Shown piece after piece: positions 16,050 through 23,884 of a stretch of 64,000 bases of DNA. The notes beneath the pieces were generated by a model, which saw only the letters and a program-made list of their open reading frames with translations, had not been told where the DNA came from and made no database searches. Source of the stretch: C-114 sp963719285 (lineage in GTDB: Bacteria; Chloroflexota; Limnocylindria; Limnocylindrales; CSP1-4). The first letter of the stretch is position 1. Every line of letters starts with the position of its first letter. The translations under genes and the position numbers were made by a program. The stretch covers positions 434,001 to 498,000 of the forward strand of contig CAVRBO010000001.1 in NCBI GenBank assembly GCA_963719285.1. Direction: 5' to 3'.

Positions 16050-17726
16050 ATGCCCGCCGAATTCATCTACACCTCGTACAAGCTCGCCCGGCACTATCCG
16101 CCGGATCGGACAGTGCTCGAGGACATCTCGATCTCGTTCTATCCGGGCGCCAAGATCGGCGTCATCGGCCCCAACGGTGCCGGCAAGTCGAGCCTGCTTC
16201 GGATCATGGCCGGCCTGGACGACGGGTTCTCCGGCGAGGCCCGCCTGACGCCGGGGTTCACGGTGGGCTACCTGAGCCAGGAGCCGCAGCTCGACCCTGC
16301 CAAGGACGTCAAGGGCAACGTCATGGACGGCGTCCACGAGGTCCAGGGCCTGATCGACCGCTACAACGCCGTGATGGCGAAGTGGTCCGAGCCGGACGCG
16401 GACTACGAGGCCATCGGGGTCGAGCAGGCGGCGCTCGAGGACCACATCGCGGCGGCCGACGCCTGGAACCTGGAGCGGAACGTCGATATCGCGATGGACG
16501 CCCTGCGCTGTCCACCGGACGACGCCGACGTGAGCGTGCTGTCCGGCGGCGAGAAGCGGCGCGTGGCCCTGTGCCGGCTCCTTCTCCGCCACCCCGACCT
16601 GCTCCTGCTCGACGAGCCCACCAATCACCTCGACGCCGAATCCGTGGAATGGCTGGAGCGGTTCCTGCAGGAGTACGCGGGCACCGTCGTCGCGATCACC
16701 CACGACAGGTACTTCCTGGACAACGTCGCGAAGTGGATCCTGGAGCTGGACCGGGGAAGGGGGATCCCGTTCTCCGGCAATTACTCGGGCTGGCTCGAGC
16801 AGAAGCTGGAGCGGATGGCCCACGAATCGAAGACGGTCGATGCGCGCCAGCGGACGCTGGCCAGGGAGCTCGAGTGGGTCCGCCTCTCCCCGAAGGCCCG
16901 CCAGGCCAAGGGCAAGGCCCGCCTCAGCGCCTATGAACAGATGCTCGCCGAGGCGCAGGCCGACAAGGGCGCCGGACGCGAGCTCGAGATCGCGATCCCG
17001 CCGGGGCCACGTCTGGGCGACACGGTCATCGAGGTCAAGGATCTGCGCAAGGGCTACGGCGACCGCCTGCTCATCGAGGACCTGACGTTCTCATTGCCGC
17101 GGGCCGGCATCGTCGGGATCATCGGCGCCAACGGCGCGGGCAAGACGACGTTGTTCCGGATGCTCGTCGGGAGCGAGGCGCCGGACGCCGGGACCATCAC
17201 GATCGGCGACACGGTCCAGCTCAGCTATGTCGACCAGAGTCGAGACGACCTGGAGGCCGGCAAGACCGTCTTCGACGAGATCGCCCAGGGCGTCGAATTC
17301 GTGACGGTCGGCAAGCGCGAGATCCCGGCCCGGGCGTACGTGTCCAGCTTCAACTTCCGCGGGACGGATCAGCAGAAGCTCGTCGGCGCACTGTCGGGCG
17401 GCGAGCGCAACCGGGTCCACCTCGCCAAGCTGCTCCAGTCGGGCGGCAATGTCCTCCTCCTGGACGAGCCGACGAACGACCTCGACGTGGACACGCTCCG
17501 CGCGCTCGAGGCCGGCCTGGAGTCGTTCCCGGGCTGCGTCGTCGTGATCAGCCACGATCGCTGGTTCCTGGACCGGATCGCGACCCACATCCTGGCGTTC
17601 GAGGGCGACAGCCAGGTCCGCTGGTTCGAGGGCAACGTGAGCGACTACGAGGCCTTCCGGCACAAGGAGCTCGGCACCGCGGCCGACCAGCCCCATCGGA
17701 TCCGGTACAAGCGCCTCGCCGGCTGA
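16050..17726 (+). CDS. ettA: Energy-dependent translational throttle protein EttA (ABC-F)
   Basis: This 558-residue soluble ABC-F ATPase binds the ribosomal E site and gates entry into elongation according to ATP/ADP (family knowledge). The first nucleotide-binding domain has GPNGAGKSS near residue 39, LSGGEKRRVAL near 163 and DEPTNHLD. A helical linker spans about 240-300. The second domain has GANGAGKTT near 358, LSGGERNRVHL near 448 and DEPTNDLD. There is no transmembrane segment, and length is typical. TAAACT at 16038-16043 precedes the ATG by six bases, again a leaderless layout. Confidence 0.94.
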   Translation: MPAEFIYTSYKLARHYPPDRTVLEDISISFYPGAKIGVIGPNGAGKSSLLRIMAGLDDGFSGEARLTPGFTVGYLSQEPQLDPAKDVKGNVMDGVHEVQGLIDRYNAVMAKWSEPDADYEAIGVEQAALEDHIAAADAWNLERNVDIAMDALRCPPDDADVSVLSGGEKRRVALCRLLLRHPDLLLLDEPTNHLDAESVEWLERFLQEYAGTVVAITHDRYFLDNVAKWILELDRGRGIPFSGNYSGWLEQKLERMAHESKTVDARQRTLARELEWVRLSPKARQAKGKARLSAYEQMLAEAQADKGAGRELEIAIPPGPRLGDTVIEVKDLRKGYGDRLLIEDLTFSLPRAGIVGIIGANGAGKTTLFRMLVGSEAPDAGTITIGDTVQLSYVDQSRDDLEAGKTVFDEIAQGVEFVTVGKREIPARAYVSSFNFRGTDQQKLVGALSGGERNRVHLAKLLQSGGNVLLLDEPTNDLDVDTLRALEAGLESFPGCVVVISHDRWFLDRIATHILAFEGDSQVRWFEGNVSDYEAFRHKELGTAADQPHRIRYKRLAG

Positions 17727-17730
17727 TCGG

Positions 17731-17745
17731 CCGCCAGCTTGGCGG
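17731..17745. terminator. Short hairpin between convergent genes
   Basis: CCGCCA-GCT-TGGCGG forms a perfect six-pair stem five bases after the ettA stop, between ettA and the convergent SnoaL-like gene. There is no T-run. A terminator role is plausible only from position. Confidence 0.3.
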
Positions 17746-17762
17746 GACTTCCCGTTACGGCG

Positions 17763-18221
17763 TTACGCCCCCAGGGCTGGATATCGCTCCACGAACGGCG
17801 CCCGCCACTCCGGAGCATCGAATGGAGCGGCGTACCACGTCGTGGTCTTCGCGACCTTTCCGCTGCGAAGCTCGACGATCGCGATGACCTGCCATGCTTC
17901 CCCGCTCGCGTAGCGGATCGTCCCGACGTAGGTATAGACGTCGCCGGACCCCTCGACGCGAAGGACGCTGAAGGTGGGAGTAAGGACCCAACGGTCCTCC
18001 GCGCCGACGAGCCGTGTGCTGCCTTCGACCACCGTCCCGACCCCACCCGGGTAATTCTGCGAGATGGCGATCCAATTCGCCTTGCCTCGGATACGTTCCC
18101 CGGATTGGGGCATCTCGTCGACATAATCGTCGGCCAGGAGTGCCGCCTGAGCGTCGAAGTCCTTGTCCTGCAAGGCGCGCGCATAGCGCTCGACGATCGC
18201 TCGGCCGCTGGACTCAGCCAT
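17763..18221 (-). CDS. SnoaL-like / NTF2-fold protein
   Basis: This 152-residue protein has the NTF2-like plan: N-terminal helices (AIVERYARALQDKDFDAQAALLADDYV) and then strands with FSVLRVEG, and a WQVIAIVEL-KV-TTTWYAAPF ending characteristic of SnoaL-like polyketide-cyclase/steroid-isomerase-fold proteins. The substrate is unknown. The ATG at 18221 was chosen because GGAGGACAGC forms a good ribosome-binding site before it; another in-frame start lies 21 bases upstream. It is convergent with ettA. Confidence 0.75.
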   Translation of the reverse strand: MAESSGRAIVERYARALQDKDFDAQAALLADDYVDEMPQSGERIRGKANWIAISQNYPGGVGTVVEGSTRLVGAEDRWVLTPTFSVLRVEGSGDVYTYVGTIRYASGEAWQVIAIVELRSGKVAKTTTWYAAPFDAPEWRAPFVERYPALGA

Positions 18222-18345
18222 GCTGTCCTCCACGTCGCCCATCGCTGTCAGCCAGCGACTGACATCACATCATAGGCGTCAGCATGGGGCTCCAAGGGTG
18301 ATCTGGCTCGTTCGCCAGGTGGCTGTCCCACGCGTGCGCCCGGGT

Positions 18346-18570
18346 CTACGAGCCCGGCTCCGCGCGGTGCGCCAGTCGATCCACGAGCCTGCGGATGATC
18401 CCGGGCGGCTCGGGCCCGGGCTCGTGGTCCTCCTCTGGCTCGGCTGGCTCGTCGTGGTAGTCGTCGCTCAGGGTGCGCATGGGTACGGGGATCGGCCCGC
18501 CACCAGAACCGCCCGGGTCCAGGAATGCCCCAGCGTTGTGGATCGCCCGCTTGGGCTTGGGTTCAGGCAT
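18346..18570 (-). CDS. Small acidic-middle, basic-tail protein of unknown function
   Basis: This 74-residue protein begins MPEPKPKRAIHNAGAFLDPG, has a central Asp/Glu/Pro-rich stretch, and ends with an amphipathic basic helix (GIIRRLVDRLAHR). No domain is recognised. A strong AGGAGGG site lies about eight bases before the ATG, which is unusual for a chance frame and supports translation. Low-complexity composition suggests a disordered protein. Confidence 0.5.
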   Translation of the reverse strand: MPEPKPKRAIHNAGAFLDPGGSGGGPIPVPMRTLSDDYHDEPAEPEEDHEPGPEPPGIIRRLVDRLAHRAEPGS

Positions 18571-18699
18571 CTCGGCCCCCTCCTGGTCGGCCGCCGCGAC
18601 GGGCGCCCGTTCGCGTCGTACCGTGTGCCGGATGCCTCGGGCCGTCAAGGTCCGCACGGCATGAACGTCGCCGATGAAGCGAGGCGCAGGAGGATGGAG

Positions 18700-19077
18700 A
18701 TGGATACGGTCGAATACTTTGCGGTCGCCGGGCCGGTCGCCCGGCCCTTCTCGGAGGCGGTCCGGGTCGGGTCGCTCCTCTACCTCGCGGGCGCCCTGGG
18801 AGTCGACGCCTCGGGCGCGGTCGTGCCCGGAGGGATCGAAGCCGAGACGGCCCAGGCCCTGATCAACATCCGGGCCGTGCTGGAGCGCCACGGCTCGTCC
18901 ATGGACCGGGTCATCAAGTGCCTGGTGATGCTCGCCGACATCGGCGAGTGGGCGGCCATGAACGGCGTTTACGTCCAGCACTTCACGACGAACCTGCCGG
19001 CCCGCAGTGCGCTCGGCGTGTCGGGCCTCGCCCTGGGTGGCCGGGTCGAGATCGAATGCATCGCCACCGTCGGATAG
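18700..19077 (+). CDS. RidA-family (YjgF/YER057c/UK114) protein
   Basis: This 125-residue RidA-superfamily protein belongs to a group that deaminates reactive enamine/imine intermediates from PLP enzymes. It shows LYLAGALGVDASGAVVPGGIEAETAQAL, NIRAVLERHGSSMDRVIK, and PARSALGVSGLALGGRVEIECIA, where the Arg that usually contacts the substrate carboxylate and the late Glu are both present. The ATG at 18700 was chosen because AGGAGG (18688-18693) is correctly spaced for it; a second ATG six bases upstream is too close. The PHP hydrolase follows 22 bases later. Confidence 0.88.
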   Translation: MDTVEYFAVAGPVARPFSEAVRVGSLLYLAGALGVDASGAVVPGGIEAETAQALINIRAVLERHGSSMDRVIKCLVMLADIGEWAAMNGVYVQHFTTNLPARSALGVSGLALGGRVEIECIATVG

Positions 19078-19099
19078 GAGCACCCCGCCCGATGGGCCG

Positions 19100-19783
19100 A
19101 TGACGGCCGCCTCACCACCCACGGGTCGTGCGGACCTCCATATCCACCCGAGCGACGACCCGAGCGCCGCGCACTCGCCCGACGCCTTCTATGCCTCGCT
19201 GCTCGGGAGCGACCTGGATGTCGCCGTCCTGGCCGATCATGACCGTGTGGACGTCGCGGAAGAGCTCGTCGCCCGGTCGCGCGCGGAACGGACGTCGATC
19301 GAACTCGTGGTGGGGGAGGAGATCACCAGTCGCGGAGGGCATGTGCTGGGCATCGGCCTGACGACTCGGGTGCCCCGAGGGTTGTCATTGACCGAGACGA
19401 TCGCGGCCATCCATGAGCAGGGCGCGATCGCCGTGGTCGCCCATCCGTTGCTGCCGATCTGGACGGCCGCGTCCGAGGACACACTGGTGGGCCTCGCCGA
19501 CGGTGACCGGAGGACGCGCCCGGATGCCCTCGAGGCGATGCATCCGCTGGCCGCCTGGCTGCCCGGTTGGCGACGTCGTGTGGAAGAGCTCGCGGTGCGC
19601 TGCGGCTACGCGGTCGTGGGGGGCTCCGACGCCCACCTCGCCCGGTCGGTCGGGCGGGGGCGGACGGTCTTCGCCGGGACGACGGCCGCCGACCTGTTCG
19701 CGGCGATCCGGGCCACCAGGACGTGGGCCGAGGGCCGCCGCATCCCGTTCCTGGACATCCTTCGAGGCGATCTGGGCCGCTGA
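19100..19783 (+). CDS. PHP-domain metal-dependent phosphoesterase
   Basis: This is a 227-residue PHP-family protein. The metal-binding motifs are visible in order: DLHIHPSDD (about residue 12), LADHDRVD (about 44), VGEEITSRGGHVL (about 68), VVAHPLL (about 105) and GGSDAH (about 170). This is the stand-alone PHP type (YciV/TrpH-like) that hydrolyses phosphoester bonds in nucleotides or nucleic acids; the natural substrate is not known. The ATG at 19100 puts the first motif near the N-terminus as expected. It lies 22 bases after the RidA-family gene. Confidence 0.85.
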   Translation: MTAASPPTGRADLHIHPSDDPSAAHSPDAFYASLLGSDLDVAVLADHDRVDVAEELVARSRAERTSIELVVGEEITSRGGHVLGIGLTTRVPRGLSLTETIAAIHEQGAIAVVAHPLLPIWTAASEDTLVGLADGDRRTRPDALEAMHPLAAWLPGWRRRVEELAVRCGYAVVGGSDAHLARSVGRGRTVFAGTTAADLFAAIRATRTWAEGRRIPFLDILRGDLGR

Positions 19784-19839
19784 AACGCACAGTGCCGGAC
19801 CGGGTCGGGCAGCGGAGCTGCCCGACCCGAGGTGACTGG

Positions 19840-20718
19840 TCAGGGCGTGATCTTGATGGAGTCGACGATCGCCTGGAGCTCGGCCCGATCGGCGGGTGTG
19901 TTTCCTGGATAGAACGTGGAGTGGATCACGAGCGTGCGGCCGTTGACATCGAGGACATCGACCACGTCGTGTTGGCCGGGCCCCTGGACATATCGGTCGC
20001 CGCCGGTCGAGTCGGTCCACAACGTGTACTGGCCACCGTCGCAGGCACTGATCGCAAGGGCGAGAGGCACCATCAGGTCGACGTGCTTGCCGTGGAAGCC
20101 GTCGATCGTGACGTCGGTGGGCGTCACTTTCTGACCGCCCTTCTGGGCCACGAGAGCGGTCACGAGGGCGTCGACCGTCGGACCCACGGGGGCTCCGGTC
20201 GTCTGCCAGTGGCACGGGTCGCGGTAGACCTTGCTGATGTCGCGCCATGGGTTGAGCGACATCCCGTTCGGCGGGTTCGCGTCGGACGTGAAGATCCCCC
20301 AGCTCTCGAACGACGACCAACCTGCCGGCACGGTGAACGTCATGAAGTCGGATTCGTAGGTTCCTTCCGCCACCAGGCCGTTGGGCGGTAGCGTCGGTGT
20401 CGGGGTGGGGCTGGGCGTCGGGGTAGGCGATGCGGTGGGCACCGGCGTCACGGGAGGTCCTCCGACGCTGCTCGTGTCTCCGGTCCGCGGCATGAGGTTG
20501 ATACCGATCAGGGCGACGGCGACCACGGCGGCCGCCGCCAACGCGATGCGGATGGGGTTGTTCATCTCGTGCAACCTCCGCGCCGGCAACCAGGACCGGC
20601 GCTGATGGGTCGCAGGGAGTCGGTCGAGCACGTTGTCCAGGACGCGGTCCGGGAGCGCGCTGACGCCCTCCTCCAGCCACGACCGAACGATGCGGTTGAT
20701 GTCGCGATCGGCGCTCAT
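19840..20718 (-). CDS. Anti-sigma-like single-pass membrane protein
   Basis: This 292-residue protein has an N-terminal cytoplasmic head of about 50 residues (INRIVRSWLEEGVSALPDRV), one transmembrane helix near 57-76 (IALAAAAVVAVALIGINLM), a Thr-Pro-Ser repeat linker, and an extracytoplasmic domain of about 190 residues. The ATG overlaps the stop of the ECF sigma gene (ATGA). Position and topology suggest it holds the sigma factor at the membrane. There is no HxxxCxxC zinc motif, so it is not a ZAS-type anti-sigma factor. Assignment is mainly contextual. Confidence 0.7.
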   Translation of the reverse strand: MSADRDINRIVRSWLEEGVSALPDRVLDNVLDRLPATHQRRSWLPARRLHEMNNPIRIALAAAAVVAVALIGINLMPRTGDTSSVGGPPVTPVPTASPTPTPSPTPTPTLPPNGLVAEGTYESDFMTFTVPAGWSSFESWGIFTSDANPPNGMSLNPWRDISKVYRDPCHWQTTGAPVGPTVDALVTALVAQKGGQKVTPTDVTIDGFHGKHVDLMVPLALAISACDGGQYTLWTDSTGGDRYVQGPGQHDVVDVLDVNGRTLVIHSTFYPGNTPADRAELQAIVDSIKITP

Positions 20719-21260
20719 CGGGCAACCTCCCGCAACGTCGGCCGAGCGTCGGCCTCGAGGGCCGCGCGCAGGCCGCGCATCGCGTGATGTAGTCGGGATC
20801 GGACCGTCCCCACAGGGACGCCGACGACGTCGGCGACCTCGTCGAGCGGCAAGTCGAGGTAGTGGTGCAGCACCACGACCGTTCGGTGATCGATGGACAG
20901 CCGGCGGAAGCCGCGTTCGAGCTGGTCGCGATCGACGATCGAGCTCAGTCCTTCGCCCTCCGACGTCTCCGTCGGCAGGATGTGGAGGTTCGGCGTCCAC
21001 TGGCGGGTCCGGCGGGCCTCGGCGTAGCAGGCGCGGACGAGGAGCCGGTACGACCAGGCGTCAAAGCGCGCCGGGTCGCGGAGTTGCGGAAGGTCCCGCC
21101 AGATGGCCAGCAGCGCCTGCTGCGTCGCATCCTCGGCGAGGTCGGTGTCGCGCAGGATCCTGTGCGCCACCGCGTGGAGGCGGTCGCCCGCGGCGACGGC
21201 CAGGCTCGCGAAGGCCTGCTCGTCCCCGTGTTGCGCCCGTCCGATCAGCTCGGCATCCAC
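20715..21260 (-). CDS. ECF-family RNA polymerase sigma factor
   Basis: This is a 181-residue ECF sigma factor. Region 2 (about residues 20-85) carries RILRDTDLAEDATQQALLAIWRDL and DAWSYRLLVRACYAEARR. Region 4 (about 115-170) carries LSIDHRTVVVLHHYLDLPLDEVADVV followed by GTVRSRLHHAMRGLRAAL. A moderate GGAAG site precedes the ATG. The four-base overlap with the anti-sigma-like gene indicates an operon. No matching autoregulated promoter could be assigned with confidence upstream. The signal sensed is unknown. Confidence 0.93.
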   Translation of the reverse strand: MDAELIGRAQHGDEQAFASLAVAAGDRLHAVAHRILRDTDLAEDATQQALLAIWRDLPQLRDPARFDAWSYRLLVRACYAEARRTRQWTPNLHILPTETSEGEGLSSIVDRDQLERGFRRLSIDHRTVVVLHHYLDLPLDEVADVVGVPVGTVRSRLHHAMRGLRAALEADARPTLREVAR

Positions 21261-21399
21261 GTCACTTCCGGCATGTGGGCGCCCGGTCGATCCGGACGTT
21301 CACACGGTATGGGCGCGGTCGAGCCTCCGGCGACTCAATCTTCCTGAGCAGGGGTCGAGGCGATGCGGAAGCGCCGTTTCTCGAGTAGGGCGGGCGACC

Positions 21400-21678
21400 C
21401 TACGAGCGGGCGGTCCAGCCGTAGATGCGGTTCGTCCCGAAGGCCGCGAGCGTCTCGCGACGACGGTGTTGCCGGCGGTCGGCGACGCGGTCCTCGTGGA
21501 CCGGATCGGAGTCCGGGACATACTGCCGGCGGATCAGCACGCGGCGATCCATCGTGCGGCGCTCGGGCTGCAGACCGGCACCGCAACCTGGACAACGTCG
21601 CTCTTCCGCGAACAGCGCATCCAGCGACGCGACCGTGTAGATCTGGCGTCCACAGGTGCGACAGGCGAGGTGTGCCAT
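21400..21678 (-). CDS. Zinc-ribbon protein of unknown function
   Basis: This 92-residue protein has CRTCG near the N-terminus (Cys6 and Cys9) and CPGCG near residue 29, forming a four-Cys zinc ribbon. A strongly basic Arg-rich segment follows (VLIRRQYVPDSD, RRQHRRRE). TAGGAT (complement at 21685-21690) is exactly six bases before the ATG with no Shine-Dalgarno sequence, the leaderless layout seen elsewhere, which supports this start. Nucleic-acid binding is possible but unproven. Confidence 0.65.
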   Translation of the reverse strand: MAHLACRTCGRQIYTVASLDALFAEERRCPGCGAGLQPERRTMDRRVLIRRQYVPDSDPVHEDRVADRRQHRRRETLAAFGTNRIYGWTARS

Positions 21679-21848
21679 ACCGGCATCCTACCCCCGAACG
21701 GCCGGTGGCGCGTCTCGATTCGCCGCCACGTTGTGGTGCGTTTGGACGATTTCACGCGCGATTGTTGACAAGTCCTCACAGCCCGGGGGATGGACGGTGG
21801 ACGACCGGTGGACGCCCGGGAGACGCTCGACTCTGCCACCATCGAGCC

Positions 21849-22862
21849 ATGCGAGCGTTCGTCATCGATGGGCCGGCCCGGGCCTCCGTCGTGGATGTGG
21901 AACGGCCCGTCGCGGGGCCCGGGCAGGTCGTCGTGGACGTGGAGCGGGCCGGCGTATGTGGCACGGACGCCGAGTTCTTCTCGGGCGAGATGGCCTACCT
22001 CCACGACGGCCAGGCTCGGTACCCGATGCGCATCGGCCACGAATGGTGCGGACTCGTGTCGACCGTCGGCGACGGCGTCGACGAGGCGTGGATCGGGCGC
22101 CGGGTCAGCGGCGACACGATGCTCGGCTGCGGTCGCTGCCGGCGCTGCCTGGCTGGCGCCCAGCACGTCTGCGCCGACCGCTTCGAAGTCGGCATCCGGT
22201 ACGGCTGGCCCGGTGCGCTCGCGGAACAGGTCGCGCTGCCGCTGACGGCGCTCCACGCACTCCCGGACGGCGTCGGCCCGGTCCTGGGCGCGCTGGTCGA
22301 GCCGGGTGGCAACGCACTCCGGGCCGCCCAGGCGGCGGATCTCGCGACCGGCGATCGGCTTCTGGTCATCGGGGCCGGCACGATCGGCCTGCTCGTCGGC
22401 CTGTTCGCCCGGGCACGCGGAGCGGAGGTCCATGTGCTGGGCCGGTCCGACCGGTCGCTGGGATTCGCTCGTGGCCTCGGCTTTGCCGACGTCTGGTCAG
22501 CGGCGGACCTGCCGAGCCTGGCGTTCGACGCGATCGTGGATGCGTCCAACGACGCCGGGATGCCCGCCTTCGCTCTCGACCGTGTCGAGCCCGCCAAGCG
22601 CGTCGTCTACATCGGGCTGGCGGGGACCCCGAGCACGATCGATACGCGCACGCTCGCCCTCAAGGACATGACCGCCGTCGGTGTCCTGAGTGGGTCGCTG
22701 GGCCTCGCCGGGACCATCGAGCTGTATGCCTCCGGGGCGGTCGATCCGCGCCCGCTGGTCGCGGCGACCGTCGGGCTCGGTCAGGTCGCCGATGTCCTGG
22801 CCGGCCGTCGACCCGACGGTGCGGGCGCGGGACCGAAGATCCAGGTCGATCCCCGCCTCTGA
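21849..22862 (+). CDS. Zinc-dependent medium-chain alcohol/polyol dehydrogenase
   Basis: This 337-residue MDR-family oxidoreductase has the catalytic zinc ligands in GVCGTD and GHEW, and the structural zinc site in CGRCRRCLAGAQHVC. The NAD(P)-binding Rossmann signature is VIGAGTIGLLVG near residue 175. Overall it resembles sorbitol/threonine/alcohol dehydrogenases; the substrate cannot be assigned. The ATG at 21849 begins MRAFVIDGP, the standard MDR start. A CACCAT hexamer precedes it by six bases. A glycosyltransferase gene follows after 38 bases. Confidence 0.88.
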   Translation: MRAFVIDGPARASVVDVERPVAGPGQVVVDVERAGVCGTDAEFFSGEMAYLHDGQARYPMRIGHEWCGLVSTVGDGVDEAWIGRRVSGDTMLGCGRCRRCLAGAQHVCADRFEVGIRYGWPGALAEQVALPLTALHALPDGVGPVLGALVEPGGNALRAAQAADLATGDRLLVIGAGTIGLLVGLFARARGAEVHVLGRSDRSLGFARGLGFADVWSAADLPSLAFDAIVDASNDAGMPAFALDRVEPAKRVVYIGLAGTPSTIDTRTLALKDMTAVGVLSGSLGLAGTIELYASGAVDPRPLVAATVGLGQVADVLAGRRPDGAGAGPKIQVDPRL

Positions 22863-22900
22863 CCGCGCGGTTCCGAGCCCCTGACCGCTATCCTCGGCTG

Positions 22901-23884
22901 GTGACCCGACCGCACGTCCCGTCCGAGATCCTGGATCTGGCCCACCGCCGCAGAGTCGCCCGCGGAGAGCGCGATTTCACGCTCGCCGATGAGTTGCGGG
23001 CGTCCATCGAGGCCGCCGGCTGGACCGTCGTCGACCACGGCGTGGACTTCGACCTGCGTCCGATCCGGCCGCCCGACCTCGTGGAGGAAGGCATCGTCCG
23101 CTATGGATCGAGCGCGTCGGTCCCCTCCCGGCTCGGCGAGACGGCGACCGCGCCCGCCAGCGTGGTCATCGTGGCGGCCGACTGGCCCGACGACGTCGAT
23201 CGGGCGGTCCGGGCGGTCCGCACGGAGAGCCCGGACGACACGCAGATCGTCGTGGTCGTCGACGGTGCGACGGCGGCCCAGGAACCGTGGATCGCGACCC
23301 TGGCCGCGGACGAGGTGGAGGTCGTCCGGACCGCGGAGCGGCTCGGCCACGCGGCGGCGATCAACGCCGGGATCCGCCGGGCGACCGGGGCGATGATCGT
23401 CCTCCTGGATGGGAGCGTGGAGGCGACTGGCGACATCGTCGCGCCGCTCGCCGCGCCCCTGCGCGACCCGGGCGTGGGCGTGGCCGGGCCCTGGGGCTTC
23501 GTCTCGACCGACCTGCGCCACTTCGAGGACGCCCCGAGCGGCGACGTGGACGCGATCGGCGGCTACTGCCAGGCCTTCCGGCGGATGGACTACGTGGAAC
23601 GGGGACCCCTGGACGAACGGTTCGTGTTCTACCGCAATCTCGACATCTGGTGGAGCCTCGTCCTGCGCGACGAGGGCGAGGACGCGCCGCCGCGGCGCGC
23701 GGTCGCGGTGGACCTGCCCGCCACGCGGCACGAGCATCGCGGCTGGACCAGCCTGCCGGACGCCGAGCGCGACCGACTCAGCAAGCGCAACTTCTACCGG
23801 GTGATCGACCGGTTCGGTGCGCGCCGCGACCTGCTTATCGGGCTGACGGCCGCCAGCGGCTCGACCCGTCCGGGTCGTCCGTGA
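22901..23884 (+). CDS. Family 2-like glycosyltransferase with an N-terminal CysRS-tail-like domain
   Basis: This is a 327-residue protein. Residues about 1-60 (RRRVARGERDFTLADELR, then a Gly-Trp turn) resemble the C-terminal helical domain of cysteinyl-tRNA synthetases. Residues about 80-300 look like a GT-A fold: VVIVAADWPD, ERLGHAAAINAGIRRATG, VLLDGSVEATGD, and GGYCQAFRRMDY. The expected DxD reads DGS, so activity is uncertain. The GTG start is six bases after TATCCT (22889-22894). Its last 50 bases overlap the end of cysS, transcribed towards it. Confidence 0.72.
   Translation: MTRPHVPSEILDLAHRRRVARGERDFTLADELRASIEAAGWTVVDHGVDFDLRPIRPPDLVEEGIVRYGSSASVPSRLGETATAPASVVIVAADWPDDVDRAVRAVRTESPDDTQIVVVVDGATAAQEPWIATLAADEVEVVRTAERLGHAAAINAGIRRATGAMIVLLDGSVEATGDIVAPLAAPLRDPGVGVAGPWGFVSTDLRHFEDAPSGDVDAIGGYCQAFRRMDYVERGPLDERFVFYRNLDIWWSLVLRDEGEDAPPRRAVAVDLPATRHEHRGWTSLPDAERDRLSKRNFYRVIDRFGARRDLLIGLTAASGSTRPGRP

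Noticed and set aside
21765..21793. TTGACA as a -35 promoter for the alcohol dehydrogenase gene
   Set aside because: No -10-like sequence occurs 15-19 bases downstream (GGATGG instead). A CACCAT hexamer next to the ATG is the more likely element.
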